A stretch of DNA of 64,000 nucleotides from Actinomadura luzonensis (GCF_022664455.2 NZ_JAKRKC020000001.1:2795001-2859000); one strand, 5' to 3'; shown: positions 49,331 to 57,580, counted from the stretch's first letter. Notes: a model not told the origin generated them from the sequence alone. Made by a program: numbers and translations.

Positions 49331-50140
49331 TTAGGACTTCCAGACCGGGGCGTTCGCGCGGGCGAAGCCGGCGAAGTCGCGCGCGGGGCGGCCGAGGGCG
49401 CGCGGCACGCCGTCGGCGACGCTCGCGTTGCGGCCGTCCAGGACGCCGGTGAACAACGTCGCCAGGCCCTCGGCCTCCTCGCGCGGCAGGCCGGCGGCGA
49501 CGGCGGCGGCCACGTACTCCTCGGGCGTCACCCGGACGAACTCCACCCTCCTGCCGGTCGCCGCCGACAGCTCCGCGGCGGCCTCGGCGAAGGTCAGCAG
49601 GCGCGGGCCGGTCAGCTCGTACACCTGACCGGCGTGGCCGTCCTCGGTGAGCGCGGCCGCGGCCACGTCGGCGATGTCGTCCGCGTCCACGAACGGCTCC
49701 GGCACGTCGTCGGCGGGCAGCGCGATCACGCCCGCGCGCACCGGCTCCAGGATGAAGCCCTCGCTGAAGTTCTGCATGAACCAGCCGCAGCGCACCACCG
49801 TCCACTCCGCGCCGGACTCCTGGACCGTGCGCTCGCTCGCCCGCGCCTCCGGCTCGCCCCGGCCGGACAGCAGCACCAGCCGCCGCACGCCGGCCCGCAC
49901 GGCCAGCCCGGTGAACGCCCGCACCGCGTCGTACGCGCCGGGAAAGGCGAGGTCGGGGTAGTAGGACACGTACGCCGCCGTCACGCCCTCCAGCGCGGCG
50001 GGCCAGGTCGAGCGGTCCGCCCAGTCGAACGGCGGGGTGGCGGAGCGGGAGCCGAGGCGTACGGGCAGGCCGCGGGCGGTGAGGTGGTCGGCGACGCGGC
50101 GGCCGGTCTTGCCGGTGCCGCCCAGAACCAGAATCGTCAT
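49331..50140 (-). CDS. NmrA/NAD(P)H-binding oxidoreductase-like protein
   Basis: 269 aa short-chain-reductase-like Rossmann protein: GGTGKTGRRVADHLTARGLP with the NAD(P)-binding Gly motif, GVRRLVLLSGRGEPEARASE, then WTVVRCGWFMQNFSEGF and DADDIADVAAAAL. The Tyr-Lys catalytic pair of SDRs is not evident, so it may be a regulatory sensor like NmrA or a quinone reductase. It diverges from an AraC-type activator that probably controls it. Confidence 0.88.
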   Translation of the reverse strand: MTILVLGGTGKTGRRVADHLTARGLPVRLGSRSATPPFDWADRSTWPAALEGVTAAYVSYYPDLAFPGAYDAVRAFTGLAVRAGVRRLVLLSGRGEPEARASERTVQESGAEWTVVRCGWFMQNFSEGFILEPVRAGVIALPADDVPEPFVDADDIADVAAAALTEDGHAGQVYELTGPRLLTFAEAAAELSAATGRRVEFVRVTPEEYVAAAVAAGLPREEAEGLATLFTGVLDGRNASVADGVPRALGRPARDFAGFARANAPVWKS

Positions 50141-50188
50141 GTGTCCTAGTAAGCCGCGATACCGGAAAGACTCTCCATGGTTGAGAAG

Positions 50189-50204
50189 CGCATTGGCATA
50201 TGCG
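50189..50204. promoter_or_regulatory. Dyad between NmrA-like gene and AraC regulator
   Basis: CGCAT-TGGCAT-ATGCG (50189-50204), which contains the perfect 8-bp palindrome GCATATGC (50196-50203). It sits in the 75-bp divergent gap, overlapping the AraC promoter. Candidate AraC-type operator, by position only. Confidence 0.4.
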
Positions 50205-50215
50205 ATCGTCTAGCC

Positions 50216-51145
50216 ATGGATCAGCTCGCGGCGTTGCTGGACGGCCCGCGGGCCCGGGGCGCGTTCCTGCTCCGCTGCGTCCTCGACCCGCCGTGGTCGA
50301 TCCGGGTGCAGGACGAGGCGCCGCTGTCGGTGACCGCCCTGGTGCGCGGCGAGGCGTGGGTGCTGCTCGACGGCGCCGAGCCGGTACGCCTCGGGCCGGG
50401 CGAGGTCGCGGTCAACCGGGGGCCGGCGCCGTACGTGGTGGCCGACCGGCCCGGCACCGAGCCGCAGATCGTCATCCACCCCGGCCAGCGCTGCACCACG
50501 CTCGACGGCGCCTCCCTCGCCCAGGCCATGGACCTCGGGGTGCGCACCTGGGGCAACGACCGCGACGGCGGGACCGTCATGCTGACCGGCACGTACACGA
50601 TGGAGGGCGAGGTCAGCAGGCGGCTGCTGGAGGCGCTGCCGCCGCTCGTCGTGCGGCCGGGCGGGCCGGTGACCACCCTGCTCGGCGCGGAGATCGTCAA
50701 GGACGAGCCGGGCCAGGAGGCGGTCCTCGACCGGCTGCTCGACCTGCTGCTCATCGCCGTGCTGCGCGGCCACTTCGCCACCCACGACGCGCCGGCCTGG
50801 TACCGCGCGATGGGCGACCCGATCGTCGGCAAGGCGCTGCGCCTGCTCCACAACAACCCCGCCCATCCGTGGACGGTCGCCGCGCTGGCCGCCGAGGTCG
50901 GCGTCTCGCGGGCGTCGCTGGCCCGGCGCTTCACCGACCTGGTCGGCGAGCCGCCGATGGCCTTCCTCACCGACTGGCGGCTGGCGCTCGCCGCCGACCT
51001 GCTGCGCGAGCCCGACGCCACGATCGGCGCCGTCGCGCGGAAGGTCGGCTACGGCAGCCCGTTCGCGCTCAGCGCGGCCTTCAAGCGGGTGCGCGGCGTG
51101 AGCCCGCAGGAGTACCGGCGGCAGCCGGCCGGAGCCGCCGGGTGA
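50216..51145 (+). CDS. AraC-family transcriptional regulator (cupin N-domain)
   Basis: 309 aa. The N-terminal cupin opens MDQLAALLDGPRARGAFLLR, the usual start of the AraC-cupin_6 group, so ATG 50216 is chosen over ATG 50177. The C-terminal domain has both AraC helix-turn-helices: WTVAALAAEVGVSRASLARR and ATIGAVARKVGYGSPFALSA. It probably controls the divergent NmrA-like gene. The stop overlaps the next gene's GTG. Confidence 0.93.
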   Translation: MDQLAALLDGPRARGAFLLRCVLDPPWSIRVQDEAPLSVTALVRGEAWVLLDGAEPVRLGPGEVAVNRGPAPYVVADRPGTEPQIVIHPGQRCTTLDGASLAQAMDLGVRTWGNDRDGGTVMLTGTYTMEGEVSRRLLEALPPLVVRPGGPVTTLLGAEIVKDEPGQEAVLDRLLDLLLIAVLRGHFATHDAPAWYRAMGDPIVGKALRLLHNNPAHPWTVAALAAEVGVSRASLARRFTDLVGEPPMAFLTDWRLALAADLLREPDATIGAVARKVGYGSPFALSAAFKRVRGVSPQEYRRQPAGAAG

Positions 51146-51654
51146 AACCCCTGCTGCTGCTCGACGTGGACGGCGTGCTCAACCCGATCGGCCGCCCCGC
51201 CCCCGGCTACCGGCAGTTCCGCTGCCTCATCGACGACGAGACCTACGTCGTGCACCTCGACCCGCGGCACGGCCCCCGCCTGCTCGGCCTCGCCGCCGCC
51301 ACCGGGGCCGAGCTGGTGTGGGCGACGACCTGGGAGCACCACGCCAACGACTGGATCGCGCCGCGCATCGGCCTGCCGTCGCTGCCCGTCATCGGCGTCA
51401 ACGCCGCGGCCGGGCCGGTCAGTGAGCACGGCGAGATGTTCAAGACCCCGCACGTGGCGGCGTACGCGGGGCGGCGGCCGTTCGTCTGGTTCGACGACCA
51501 GGTGTGGGCCGAGGACGAGGAGTACCTCAGGGTCCATCAGGGTCTCGGCGATTTCCTGCTCGTGCACGTCGACCCCGCACGCGGACTGACCAGCCGTCAT
51601 CTGGGCATGGCACATGAGTGGCTGACCCTTACAGGGTTTTCTCAGGGTTCCTGA
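51142..51654 (+). CDS. HAD-like phosphatase-fold protein
   Basis: 170 aa. Motif I of HAD enzymes, LLLDVDGVLNPIG, supplies the nucleophile Asp and acid Asp; ELVWATTWEHHANDWIAPRI holds the motif II-like Thr; PFVWFDDQ with WAEDEEYL may hold the acidic motif. Probably a small-molecule phosphatase; substrate unknown. GTG 51142 overlaps the AraC stop (GTGA), so it is coupled to that regulator. Confidence 0.82.
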   Translation: MKPLLLLDVDGVLNPIGRPAPGYRQFRCLIDDETYVVHLDPRHGPRLLGLAAATGAELVWATTWEHHANDWIAPRIGLPSLPVIGVNAAAGPVSEHGEMFKTPHVAAYAGRRPFVWFDDQVWAEDEEYLRVHQGLGDFLLVHVDPARGLTSRHLGMAHEWLTLTGFSQGS

Positions 51655-51714
51655 CGGGAGTTCCGCGACCGCCCCGTCCGTTCTCCTGACAGAACGAGAA
51701 ACGGAAGGAACATC

Positions 51715-51906
51715 ATGTACCGCTCACGAGAGCACAGGATCCTCGCCGGCGTCTGCGGCGGCATCGCCGACAAGCTGGGCCTCCCGCCCACCCTGGTCCG
51801 GATCCTCTGGCTGCTCCTTTCCCTCATTCCCGGACCGCTGTGGGTCGTCTACGTCGCGATGTGGATCCTCGTCCCCGAGGAGCCGAAGGGCTACCGCACC
51901 GTGTGA
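51715..51906 (+). CDS. PspC-domain membrane protein
   Basis: 63 aa. The PspC domain covers almost all of it: YRSREHRILAGVCGGIADKL, then LPPTLVRILWLLLSLIPGPL and a second helix VVYVAMWILVPEEP. In Proteobacteria PspC senses membrane stress with PspB; actinobacterial minis like this are common, with unknown partner. GGAAGGAAC lies just before the ATG. Confidence 0.9.
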   Translation: MYRSREHRILAGVCGGIADKLGLPPTLVRILWLLLSLIPGPLWVVYVAMWILVPEEPKGYRTV

Positions 51907-51921
51907 CCCGGGACGACCGGC

Positions 51922-51940
51922 CGAGGGCGGCCCGCCCTCG
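51922..51940 (+). terminator. Terminator after PspC gene
   Basis: CGAGGGCG-GCC-CGCCCTCG, a perfect 8-bp stem with a 3-nt loop, 16 bp after the PspC stop, within a G/C-rich gap before lipB. Confidence 0.65.
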
Positions 51941-52009
51941 CGCCCGACGCCCGCGACCCGCCCGGGTGCCCCGTCCCCGGGCAGGTCCGGGGCGGCTTAT
52001 CCTCGAAGC

Positions 52010-52645
52010 ATGAGGGCAAGGCCGCTGACACTCCTCCAGGACGATCTCGTCGACTACGACACGGCGATGCGGCGCATGACCGACCTCGTCGGGCAGCGCC
52101 AGCGCGACGAGCGGCCCGACACGCTCTGGCTGCTCAGCCACCCCTCCATCTACACCGTCGGCCGCCGCACCCCGGCCGCCCACCTGCCCGACCCCTCGCA
52201 CGGCATCCCCGTCGCCGAGACCGGCCGCGGCGGCCAGCTCACCTACCATGGGCCCGGGCAGCTCGTCGGCTACCTCATCGTCAAGCTCGGCGAGGAGGAG
52301 GGCATCGTCGACTACGTCCGCGAGGTGGAGCTGCGCCTGGTGGAGGCCCTGGGCAAGCTGGGCCTCCCGGCCGAGCGGCGCGACACCCCGCCGGGCTCCG
52401 AGCTGCTGACCGGCGTCTGGACCACCGAGACCGGCCGCAAGATCATCTCGATCGGCATGCGGCAGAGCCGCGGCGTCACCAGCCACGGCTTCGCCCTCAA
52501 CGTCGACGGCGACCTCACCCCGTGGAACTGGGCGGTGGCCTGCGGCATGCCCGACGTCGACATGACGTCGGTGCAGCGCGAGCTGGGCACCGCGTCGATG
52601 CCGCAGGTCCGCGAGGTCGTCGCCGAAGCCTTCGAAGCCGCCTGA
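52010..52645 (+). CDS. lipB: Octanoyltransferase LipB
   Basis: 211 aa. Transfers octanoyl from octanoyl-ACP to the lipoyl domains of dehydrogenase complexes, the first step of lipoate synthesis. Motifs: GGQLTYHGPGQLVGYLIVKL, catalytic Lys in GRKIISIGMR, and catalytic Cys in AVACGMPDVDMTS. lipA, often adjacent in actinobacteria, is not next to it here; an APC permease lies convergent 19 bp downstream. Confidence 0.95.
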   Translation: MRARPLTLLQDDLVDYDTAMRRMTDLVGQRQRDERPDTLWLLSHPSIYTVGRRTPAAHLPDPSHGIPVAETGRGGQLTYHGPGQLVGYLIVKLGEEEGIVDYVREVELRLVEALGKLGLPAERRDTPPGSELLTGVWTTETGRKIISIGMRQSRGVTSHGFALNVDGDLTPWNWAVACGMPDVDMTSVQRELGTASMPQVREVVAEAFEAA

Positions 52646-52664
52646 CGCGGCCGGCCCCGGCGTC

Positions 52665-54194
52665 TCAGACGGTCTCGGGCTCGTCGACGGTGCGGCGGGG
52701 GCCGGTGAACCAGTGGCGGGCGGAGAGGGTCCACCACAGGGCGATGAGGATCAGGACGACGCCCACCGCGATCGGCGCGTAGTTGAACGACGTCCAGGTG
52801 AAGCCCGGGTTCCCCGGCACCCCGGCCGGGCTGAACGGCATGATGAAGTAGATCGAGACGACCACGATCTCGACGCAGGCGATCCAGCACATCGCCTTGT
52901 ACTTGCGCCCCAGCGTCCACGGCCCGGGCCGGAAGGCGGCGCCCATGCGCAGGCGGAGCCAGATCGGGATGAGGAAGGCCAGGTAGAGGCCGATGACGGC
53001 GATCGAGACGACGGCGTAGAAGGCGACCGGGGTGGTCAGGCCGGCCGGGGCGTAGAGTGCGGGCAGGGTGATCAGGGCGGCCACCACGCAGCCGGCGACG
53101 ATCGCGTTGACGGGCGTGCGGTTGCGGTCCACCTTCGACCACAGCCGCCAGCCGGGCACCGCGCCGTCCCTGGAGAAGGCGTACGTCATGCGCGACATCG
53201 AGGTCACGCAGCTCATGCCGCAGAAGAACTGGCCGATGGTGGAGATGGCGAAGATCGCGGTGGCGAGCGGCGAGGACAGCGCGGTCTCGAAGATGGCGCC
53301 GACGAAACCGGACTGTTTGTTGAGCTCGTCCACGTTCGTCGCGGCGAACAGGAACGCCAGCAGCAGGATCCAGCCGCCGATCGCCGAGTAGAAGATCGAC
53401 TGCCACAGGCCGCGGGCGGCGGTCCTGGCCGCGCCGTGGGTCTCCTCCGAGACGTGGGCGCAGGCGTCGAAGCCGGTGATCGTGTACTGGGTGAGCAGGA
53501 AGCCGAGCGGCAGCACGTACAGCCAGAACGGCACGCCGTCGGCGCCGGAGCCGAAGCCGGAGTTGTTGTTGGTGCCGAAGAAGACGAAGGACGCCGACTG
53601 GTGGCTGTCCGGGGCGAAGATCAGGATGGCGACGACGATCGCGGCGCCCGCGACGTGCCACCAGACGGAGACGTTCTGCAGGAGCGAGATCAGCTTGTGG
53701 CTGTAGATGTTGATCAGCGCGTGCAGGGCGAGGATGACGACGAACAGCAGGAACGCCTGCGGGAGGGTGGCCTCCCAGCCGCCGCCGGTCAGGCGGTTGA
53801 GGGTGATGTTGAGGAACGTGGCGCAGCCGTAGTCGACGGAGGCGGTGACGGCGACGAGCCCGATGAGGTTGAGCCAGCCGGTGAACCAGCCGTGGACGGG
53901 CTTGCCCATCGTGGCGGCCCACCAGTAGATGCCGCCCGCCGTCGGGTACGCCGAGACCAGCTCCGACATGCAGAGGCCGATGATGAGGATGAACAGCGAG
54001 ATCACCGGCCAGCCCCACGAGATGGCGATGGGGCCGCCGTTGTTCCAGGCCTGTCCGAAGGTCGTGAAGCAGCCGGCGAGGATCGAGATGATGGAGAAGG
54101 AGATGGCGAAGTTCGAGAATCCGCTCCAGGTGCGCGCGAGCTCCTGCTTGTAGCCGAGCTCGGCGAGTCGCCTGGAATCCTCGTCAACGGTCAT
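52665..54194 (-). CDS. APC-family amino acid permease
   Basis: 509 aa with twelve helices. Opens in the ACT/amino-acid-choline subgroup style: RRLAELGYKQELARTWSGFS and FAISFSIISILAGCFTTFGQ, then SELVSAYPTAGGIYWWAATM and FTGFDAC-like TITGFDACAHVSEETHGAAR. Imports an unknown amino acid, polyamine or amine. GGGAGACC precedes ATG 54194. The palindrome at 54231-54248 lies 37 bp upstream and probably regulates it. Confidence 0.9.
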   Translation of the reverse strand: MTVDEDSRRLAELGYKQELARTWSGFSNFAISFSIISILAGCFTTFGQAWNNGGPIAISWGWPVISLFILIIGLCMSELVSAYPTAGGIYWWAATMGKPVHGWFTGWLNLIGLVAVTASVDYGCATFLNITLNRLTGGGWEATLPQAFLLFVVILALHALINIYSHKLISLLQNVSVWWHVAGAAIVVAILIFAPDSHQSASFVFFGTNNNSGFGSGADGVPFWLYVLPLGFLLTQYTITGFDACAHVSEETHGAARTAARGLWQSIFYSAIGGWILLLAFLFAATNVDELNKQSGFVGAIFETALSSPLATAIFAISTIGQFFCGMSCVTSMSRMTYAFSRDGAVPGWRLWSKVDRNRTPVNAIVAGCVVAALITLPALYAPAGLTTPVAFYAVVSIAVIGLYLAFLIPIWLRLRMGAAFRPGPWTLGRKYKAMCWIACVEIVVVSIYFIMPFSPAGVPGNPGFTWTSFNYAPIAVGVVLILIALWWTLSARHWFTGPRRTVDEPETV

Positions 54195-54230
54195 TGAGGT
54201 CTCCCTGGGGGGCGCGGAGGACGCTCCTTT

Positions 54231-54248
54231 TGGTCTACGTCTAGACCA
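54231..54248. promoter_or_regulatory. 18-bp perfect-arm palindrome, GntR/dre-like
   Basis: TGGTCTA-CGTC-TAGACCA at 54231-54248. The outer arms are exactly those of the DasR-type core TGGTCTAGACCA but with 6 bp (ACGTCT) inserted between TGGTCT and AGACCA. It lies 37 bp upstream of the APC permease ATG, where an operator would sit. GntR/FadR-type regulators bind related sequences. Confidence 0.6.
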
Positions 54249-54300
54249 TTTCCGGCCCAGGGACAAGGCGTTACGAGTGAGTTTCGGATCTGTCAGGCCG

Positions 54301-54329
54301 CCCCGCGGCCTCTCGGGGAGGCCGCGGGG
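54301..54329 (-). terminator. Terminator after the PfpI-like gene
   Basis: 11-bp perfect stem, CCCCGCGGCCT (54301-54311) with AGGCCGCGGGG (54319-54329), 7-nt loop, 16 bp past the PfpI-like stop on the minus strand. Confidence 0.85.
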
Positions 54330-54344
54330 GCCGCGCTGCGGCGG

Positions 54345-54890
54345 CTACTTGCCGAACGCGTCGATCGCGGCCTGGCAGAACGCCTTCAGGTCGTCGGGCT
54401 TGCGGCTGGTGACGAGGGTGTTCTGGCCGTCCTCGTCCACCACGACCTCCTGGTCCACCCAGGTGGCCCCGGCGTTGCGGAGGTCGGTCCGGAGGCTCGG
54501 CCAGGACGTGACCGTGCGGCCGCGCACCACGTCGGCCTCGACCAGCGTCCAGGGCGCGTGGCAGATGGCCGCGACCGGCTTGCCGGCGTCGAAGAACGCC
54601 TTGGCGAACCGCACGGCCTCCGGCTGCGTGCGCAGGAAGTCCGGGTTGGCCACGCCGCCGGGCAGCACGAGGCCGTCGAAGGACGCGGGGTCGGCGTCGT
54701 CCACCGTGTCGTCCACGGCGAAGGTGTCGGCCTTGTCCAGGTGGTTGAAGCCCTGGATCTGCCCGGAGCCGGTGGAGACCAGCCGGGGCGTGCCGCCCGC
54801 CTGCTTGACCGCCTTCCACGGTTCGGTGAGCTCCACCTGCTCCACTCCCTCGGGAGCGACGAGGAAGGCGATGGTCTTGCCGTTCAGCAT
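54345..54890 (-). CDS. DJ-1/PfpI-family protein (YhbO-like)
   Basis: 181 aa, class I glutamine-amidotransferase fold of the PfpI/YhbO/DJ-1 group. The nucleophile elbow Cys is in KPVAAICHAPWTLVEADVVR, with the following His, and DFLRTQPEAVRFAKAFFDAG precedes it. Members act as stress-protective deglycases, chaperones or peptidases (assignment debated). GGGAG sits 5 nt before ATG 54890. It diverges from the copper chaperone over a region with a CsoR-like box. Confidence 0.92.
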   Translation of the reverse strand: MLNGKTIAFLVAPEGVEQVELTEPWKAVKQAGGTPRLVSTGSGQIQGFNHLDKADTFAVDDTVDDADPASFDGLVLPGGVANPDFLRTQPEAVRFAKAFFDAGKPVAAICHAPWTLVEADVVRGRTVTSWPSLRTDLRNAGATWVDQEVVVDEDGQNTLVTSRKPDDLKAFCQAAIDAFGK

Positions 54891-54955
54891 GAGAACTCCC
54901 CTGGGATCTGTGCGTTTTCTCCCCTCTATCCGGGCGTGTCGAATGTATGCGTCTT

Positions 54956-54970
54956 TACCCCGAGGGGGTA
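54956..54970. promoter_or_regulatory. CsoR-type copper operator candidate
   Basis: Perfect dyad TACCCC-GAG-GGGGTA (54956-54970), matching the G-tract palindromes bound by CsoR/RcnR copper sensors. It lies 12-26 bp upstream of the copper-chaperone ATG and 66-80 bp upstream of the PfpI ATG on the other strand. A -10-like TATGCT (54969-54974) overlaps its right arm and would put transcription near the ATG. Confidence 0.7.
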
Positions 54971-54981
54971 TGCTCGGTCCC

Positions 54982-55272
54982 ATGACTGTCACGACATACC
55001 AGGTTGAGGGCATGACCTGTGGCCATTGCGTCAGCTCCGTGACCGAGGAGGTCGGGGGCCTGGCGGGGGTCAGCGGGGTCGAGGTGGATCTGGCCTCCGG
55101 GGCCATGACGGTGACCAGCGCGGCGCCGCTCGAACGGGCCGCGGTGGAGGCCGCCGTCAACGAGGCGGGCTACGAGCTGGCCGGCAAGGTCGAGCTGCTG
55201 CCCCTGGCGGGCGGCGGGGTGAACGGCGGGGCGGACGGCGGGTCCTGCTGCGGCTCCGGCGGCTGTCACTGA
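54982..55272 (+). CDS. HMA copper chaperone with Cys/His tail (CopZ-like)
   Basis: 96 aa. The heavy-metal-associated domain (1-70) opens TTYQVEGMTCGHCVSSVTEE with the copper-binding CxxC at Cys13/Cys16. Beyond residue 72 is a Gly-rich extension ending GGSCCGSGGCH, adding three Cys and a His as a second potential metal site not typical of CopZ. ATG 54982 may be leaderless given the -10 box 8 nt away. The gene is regulated through the CsoR-like dyad; no CopA or CsoR gene is adjacent. It overlaps the convergent DUF2809 gene by 7 bp. Confidence 0.9.
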   Translation: MTVTTYQVEGMTCGHCVSSVTEEVGGLAGVSGVEVDLASGAMTVTSAAPLERAAVEAAVNEAGYELAGKVELLPLAGGGVNGGADGGSCCGSGGCH

Positions 55273-55619
55273 CCTGGCGGCCGGGCGCGGGCGGCCGTGT
55301 GGAGCGCCCACGCGGCGCCCGCGCCCACGGTGTACCAGAGCAGGTCGGGCGGGTTGAACGTGCTGCCGAGCAGCGGCCGCAGCACCGCCGGGATCTCCCC
55401 GAGCTGGGCGAACTCGATCGCCCAGCTCAGCCCGGCCGACGCCAGGGCGGCCGCCCACGGCCGCGTCCGGGGCAGCGCGAGCAGCACGAGCGCGTAGATC
55501 AGGACGGTGTAGAGCGCGTCGCCGGCGTACTTCGGCACCGGGCCGTCCCACAGCAGGCGCACGCCCAGCCCGGCGGCGACGGTCAGGACGGCGGCGAGAG
55601 CGGTGATCGGGCGGGGCAC
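55266..55619 (-). CDS. DUF2809-family membrane protein
   Basis: About 117 aa from GTG 55619, four helices (about 8-25, 36-53, 60-74, 92-110), with the VanZ/DUF2809-like pattern AVLRPLLGSTFNPPDLLWYT. No enzymatic motif. An upstream in-frame extension is open but not supported by any signal. The stop overlaps the copper-chaperone 3' end by 7 bp. Confidence 0.75.
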   Translation of the reverse strand: MPRPITALAAVLTVAAGLGVRLLWDGPVPKYAGDALYTVLIYALVLLALPRTRPWAAALASAGLSWAIEFAQLGEIPAVLRPLLGSTFNPPDLLWYTVGAGAAWALHTAARARPPGQ

Positions 55620-55713
55620 CGGTTCACGGTAGTGCCAGGAGCACTGAAAATTTACACCGCCAAAGGATACGAAGATGAAACAATTTTCCGTGTCTCGTTG
55701 ACACGCGGTCTCC

Positions 55714-55734
55714 GTATGGTGTGCCTTTCCATAC
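55714..55734. promoter_or_regulatory. Inverted repeat in the peptide-transporter leader
   Basis: GTATGG (55714-55719) and CCATAC (55729-55734) with a 9-nt spacer, in the AT-richer 142-bp gap before the peptide-binding gene, downstream of TTGACA (55698-55703). Candidate operator; distance from the start codon is 31 bp. Confidence 0.45.
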
Positions 55735-55765
55735 ACAGGAACCCCCGCCTGAAGGTGAGGCACTC

Positions 55766-57580
55766 ATGAGGAAATGGCTCGCGCGCCTGGCAGCGCTGGG
55801 CGTGGCGGTGTTAATCGCAGGTCAAGGCACAACGGCGGCCCTCGCGCAGGATCCGTCGGCGGGGAAGAAGATCCTGAAGGTCGGCGCGACGCAGGCCATG
55901 GACTCCATGAACCCGTTCCTCGCGGTCCGCCTGGTCTCGACCTCGATCCACCGCTGGATGTACGGCTACCTCACGGTGCCCGACTCCAAGACCCTCCAGC
56001 CGAGCCCCGACCTGGCCGAGTCGTGGACGACCTCGCCCGACGGGCTCACCTGGACGTTCAAGATCCGCCAGGCGAAGTGGTCCGACGGCCAGCCGATCAC
56101 GGCCGACGACGCCGCCTGGACGTTCAACAAGATGATGACCGACGAGGCCGCCAAGACGGCGAACGGCCCCGCGGTCGAGAACTTCGAGAGCGTCACGGCC
56201 AACGGCCAGGACCTCGTCATCAAGCTCAAGGCGCCGCAGGCGTCCATGCTGGAGAACCCGGTCCCGATCATGCCCAAGCACGTCTGGGAATCGGTGACCG
56301 ACATGGCGAACTACGACGCCGAGAAGTACCCGTCGGTGAGCAGCGGCCCGTACATCGCGGTCGAGCACAAGAAGGACCAGTACGTCAAGCTGCAGGCCAA
56401 CCCCAACTACTGGCGGGGCAAGCCGAAGATCGACGAGCTGCAGGTCATCTTCTACGACAACCCGCAGGCCGCCATCGCCGGCCTGAAGAAGGGCGACATC
56501 GACCTCATCGGCCGGCTCAGCCCGCCCGAGTTCGAGGCGATCCAGAACGACCCGAACATCGAGGCCTGGAACACCCAGGGCCGCCGGGCCGCGTACCTGC
56601 AGATCAACCACGGCGCCACCACCAACGACGGCAAGCCGCTCGGCGACGGGCACCCGGCGCTGAAGGACCTCAAGGTCCGCCAGGCCCTGCACTACGCCAT
56701 CGACAAGCAGAAGCTCGTCGACGAGGTCCAGAACGGCCTGGCCAAGCCCGCCGACGGCTCGATCGTGCCGCCGCTGTACAAGGACTGGTTCTGGGAGGCC
56801 ACCGGCGAGGAGAAGGTCACCTACGACCCGGCCAAGGCCAACCAGATCCTCGACGACGCCGGCTACAAGAAGGGCGCCGACGGCGTCCGCACGATGCCCG
56901 ACGGCAAGCGCAAGCTGGAGTTCCGCTTCAGCATCCACACCGACACCCCGATCGAGGACAAGCTCGCGGAGTACCTGACCGGCTTCTTCAAGGAGATCGG
57001 CATCACGCTGACCACCAAGAAGCTCGACTCCAGCAAGTTCACCGAGGAGACCGGCGTCACCGGCCTGTTCGACATCGCGATCAGCGGCTGGTCGGTCAAC
57101 CCCGACCCCGAGGAGGTGCTGGCCACCCACCTGTGCAGCAGGCGGCCGGCCCCCAACGGCGAGGGCGGCGGCACCGAGTCGTTCTTCTGCGACGACACCT
57201 TCGAGAAGCTCTACCAGGAGCAGCTCAAGGAGCTCGACCGGCCCAAGCGCGTCGAGCTGATCAAGCAGATGCAGGAGCGGCTCTACACGCAGGCGCCGAT
57301 CATCGCGATCTACTACACCAACGACCTCGAGGGCTACCGCAAGGACAAGATCACCAGCATCACCCCGATCCCCGAGGACAAGGGCCTGCTCTACGGCGGC
57401 AGCGGCTACTGGCCGTTCTACACCGTGGACGTCAAGGCCACGTCGGCGGCGAGCGCGGGCGGCGGCGGCGGCTCGAACACCGGGCTCATCGCCGGGATCG
57501 TCGGTGTCGTGGTGGTCCTCGGCCTCGGCGCCTTCTTCCTGACCAGGCGGCGCAAGAGCACCGCAGACGAGCGCGAATGA
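55766..57580 (+). CDS. Peptide ABC transporter substrate-binding protein, C-terminally anchored
   Basis: 604 aa SBP family 5. Signal peptide MRKWLARLAALGVAVLIAGQ cleaved near ALAQD, with no lipobox Cys. The mature domain reads ILKVGATQAMDSMNPFLAVR and LQPSPDLAESWTTSPDGLTW, then AKWSDGQPITADDAAWTF. Instead of a lipid, the C-terminus has a Gly-rich linker, one helix (about 572-594, GLIAGIVGVVVVLGLGAFFL) and RRRK stop-transfer residues, so the protein should be tethered to the membrane from its C-terminus. First gene of the transporter operon; stop overlaps the next ATG. Confidence 0.92.
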   Translation: MRKWLARLAALGVAVLIAGQGTTAALAQDPSAGKKILKVGATQAMDSMNPFLAVRLVSTSIHRWMYGYLTVPDSKTLQPSPDLAESWTTSPDGLTWTFKIRQAKWSDGQPITADDAAWTFNKMMTDEAAKTANGPAVENFESVTANGQDLVIKLKAPQASMLENPVPIMPKHVWESVTDMANYDAEKYPSVSSGPYIAVEHKKDQYVKLQANPNYWRGKPKIDELQVIFYDNPQAAIAGLKKGDIDLIGRLSPPEFEAIQNDPNIEAWNTQGRRAAYLQINHGATTNDGKPLGDGHPALKDLKVRQALHYAIDKQKLVDEVQNGLAKPADGSIVPPLYKDWFWEATGEEKVTYDPAKANQILDDAGYKKGADGVRTMPDGKRKLEFRFSIHTDTPIEDKLAEYLTGFFKEIGITLTTKKLDSSKFTEETGVTGLFDIAISGWSVNPDPEEVLATHLCSRRPAPNGEGGGTESFFCDDTFEKLYQEQLKELDRPKRVELIKQMQERLYTQAPIIAIYYTNDLEGYRKDKITSITPIPEDKGLLYGGSGYWPFYTVDVKATSAASAGGGGGSNTGLIAGIVGVVVVLGLGAFFLTRRRKSTADERE

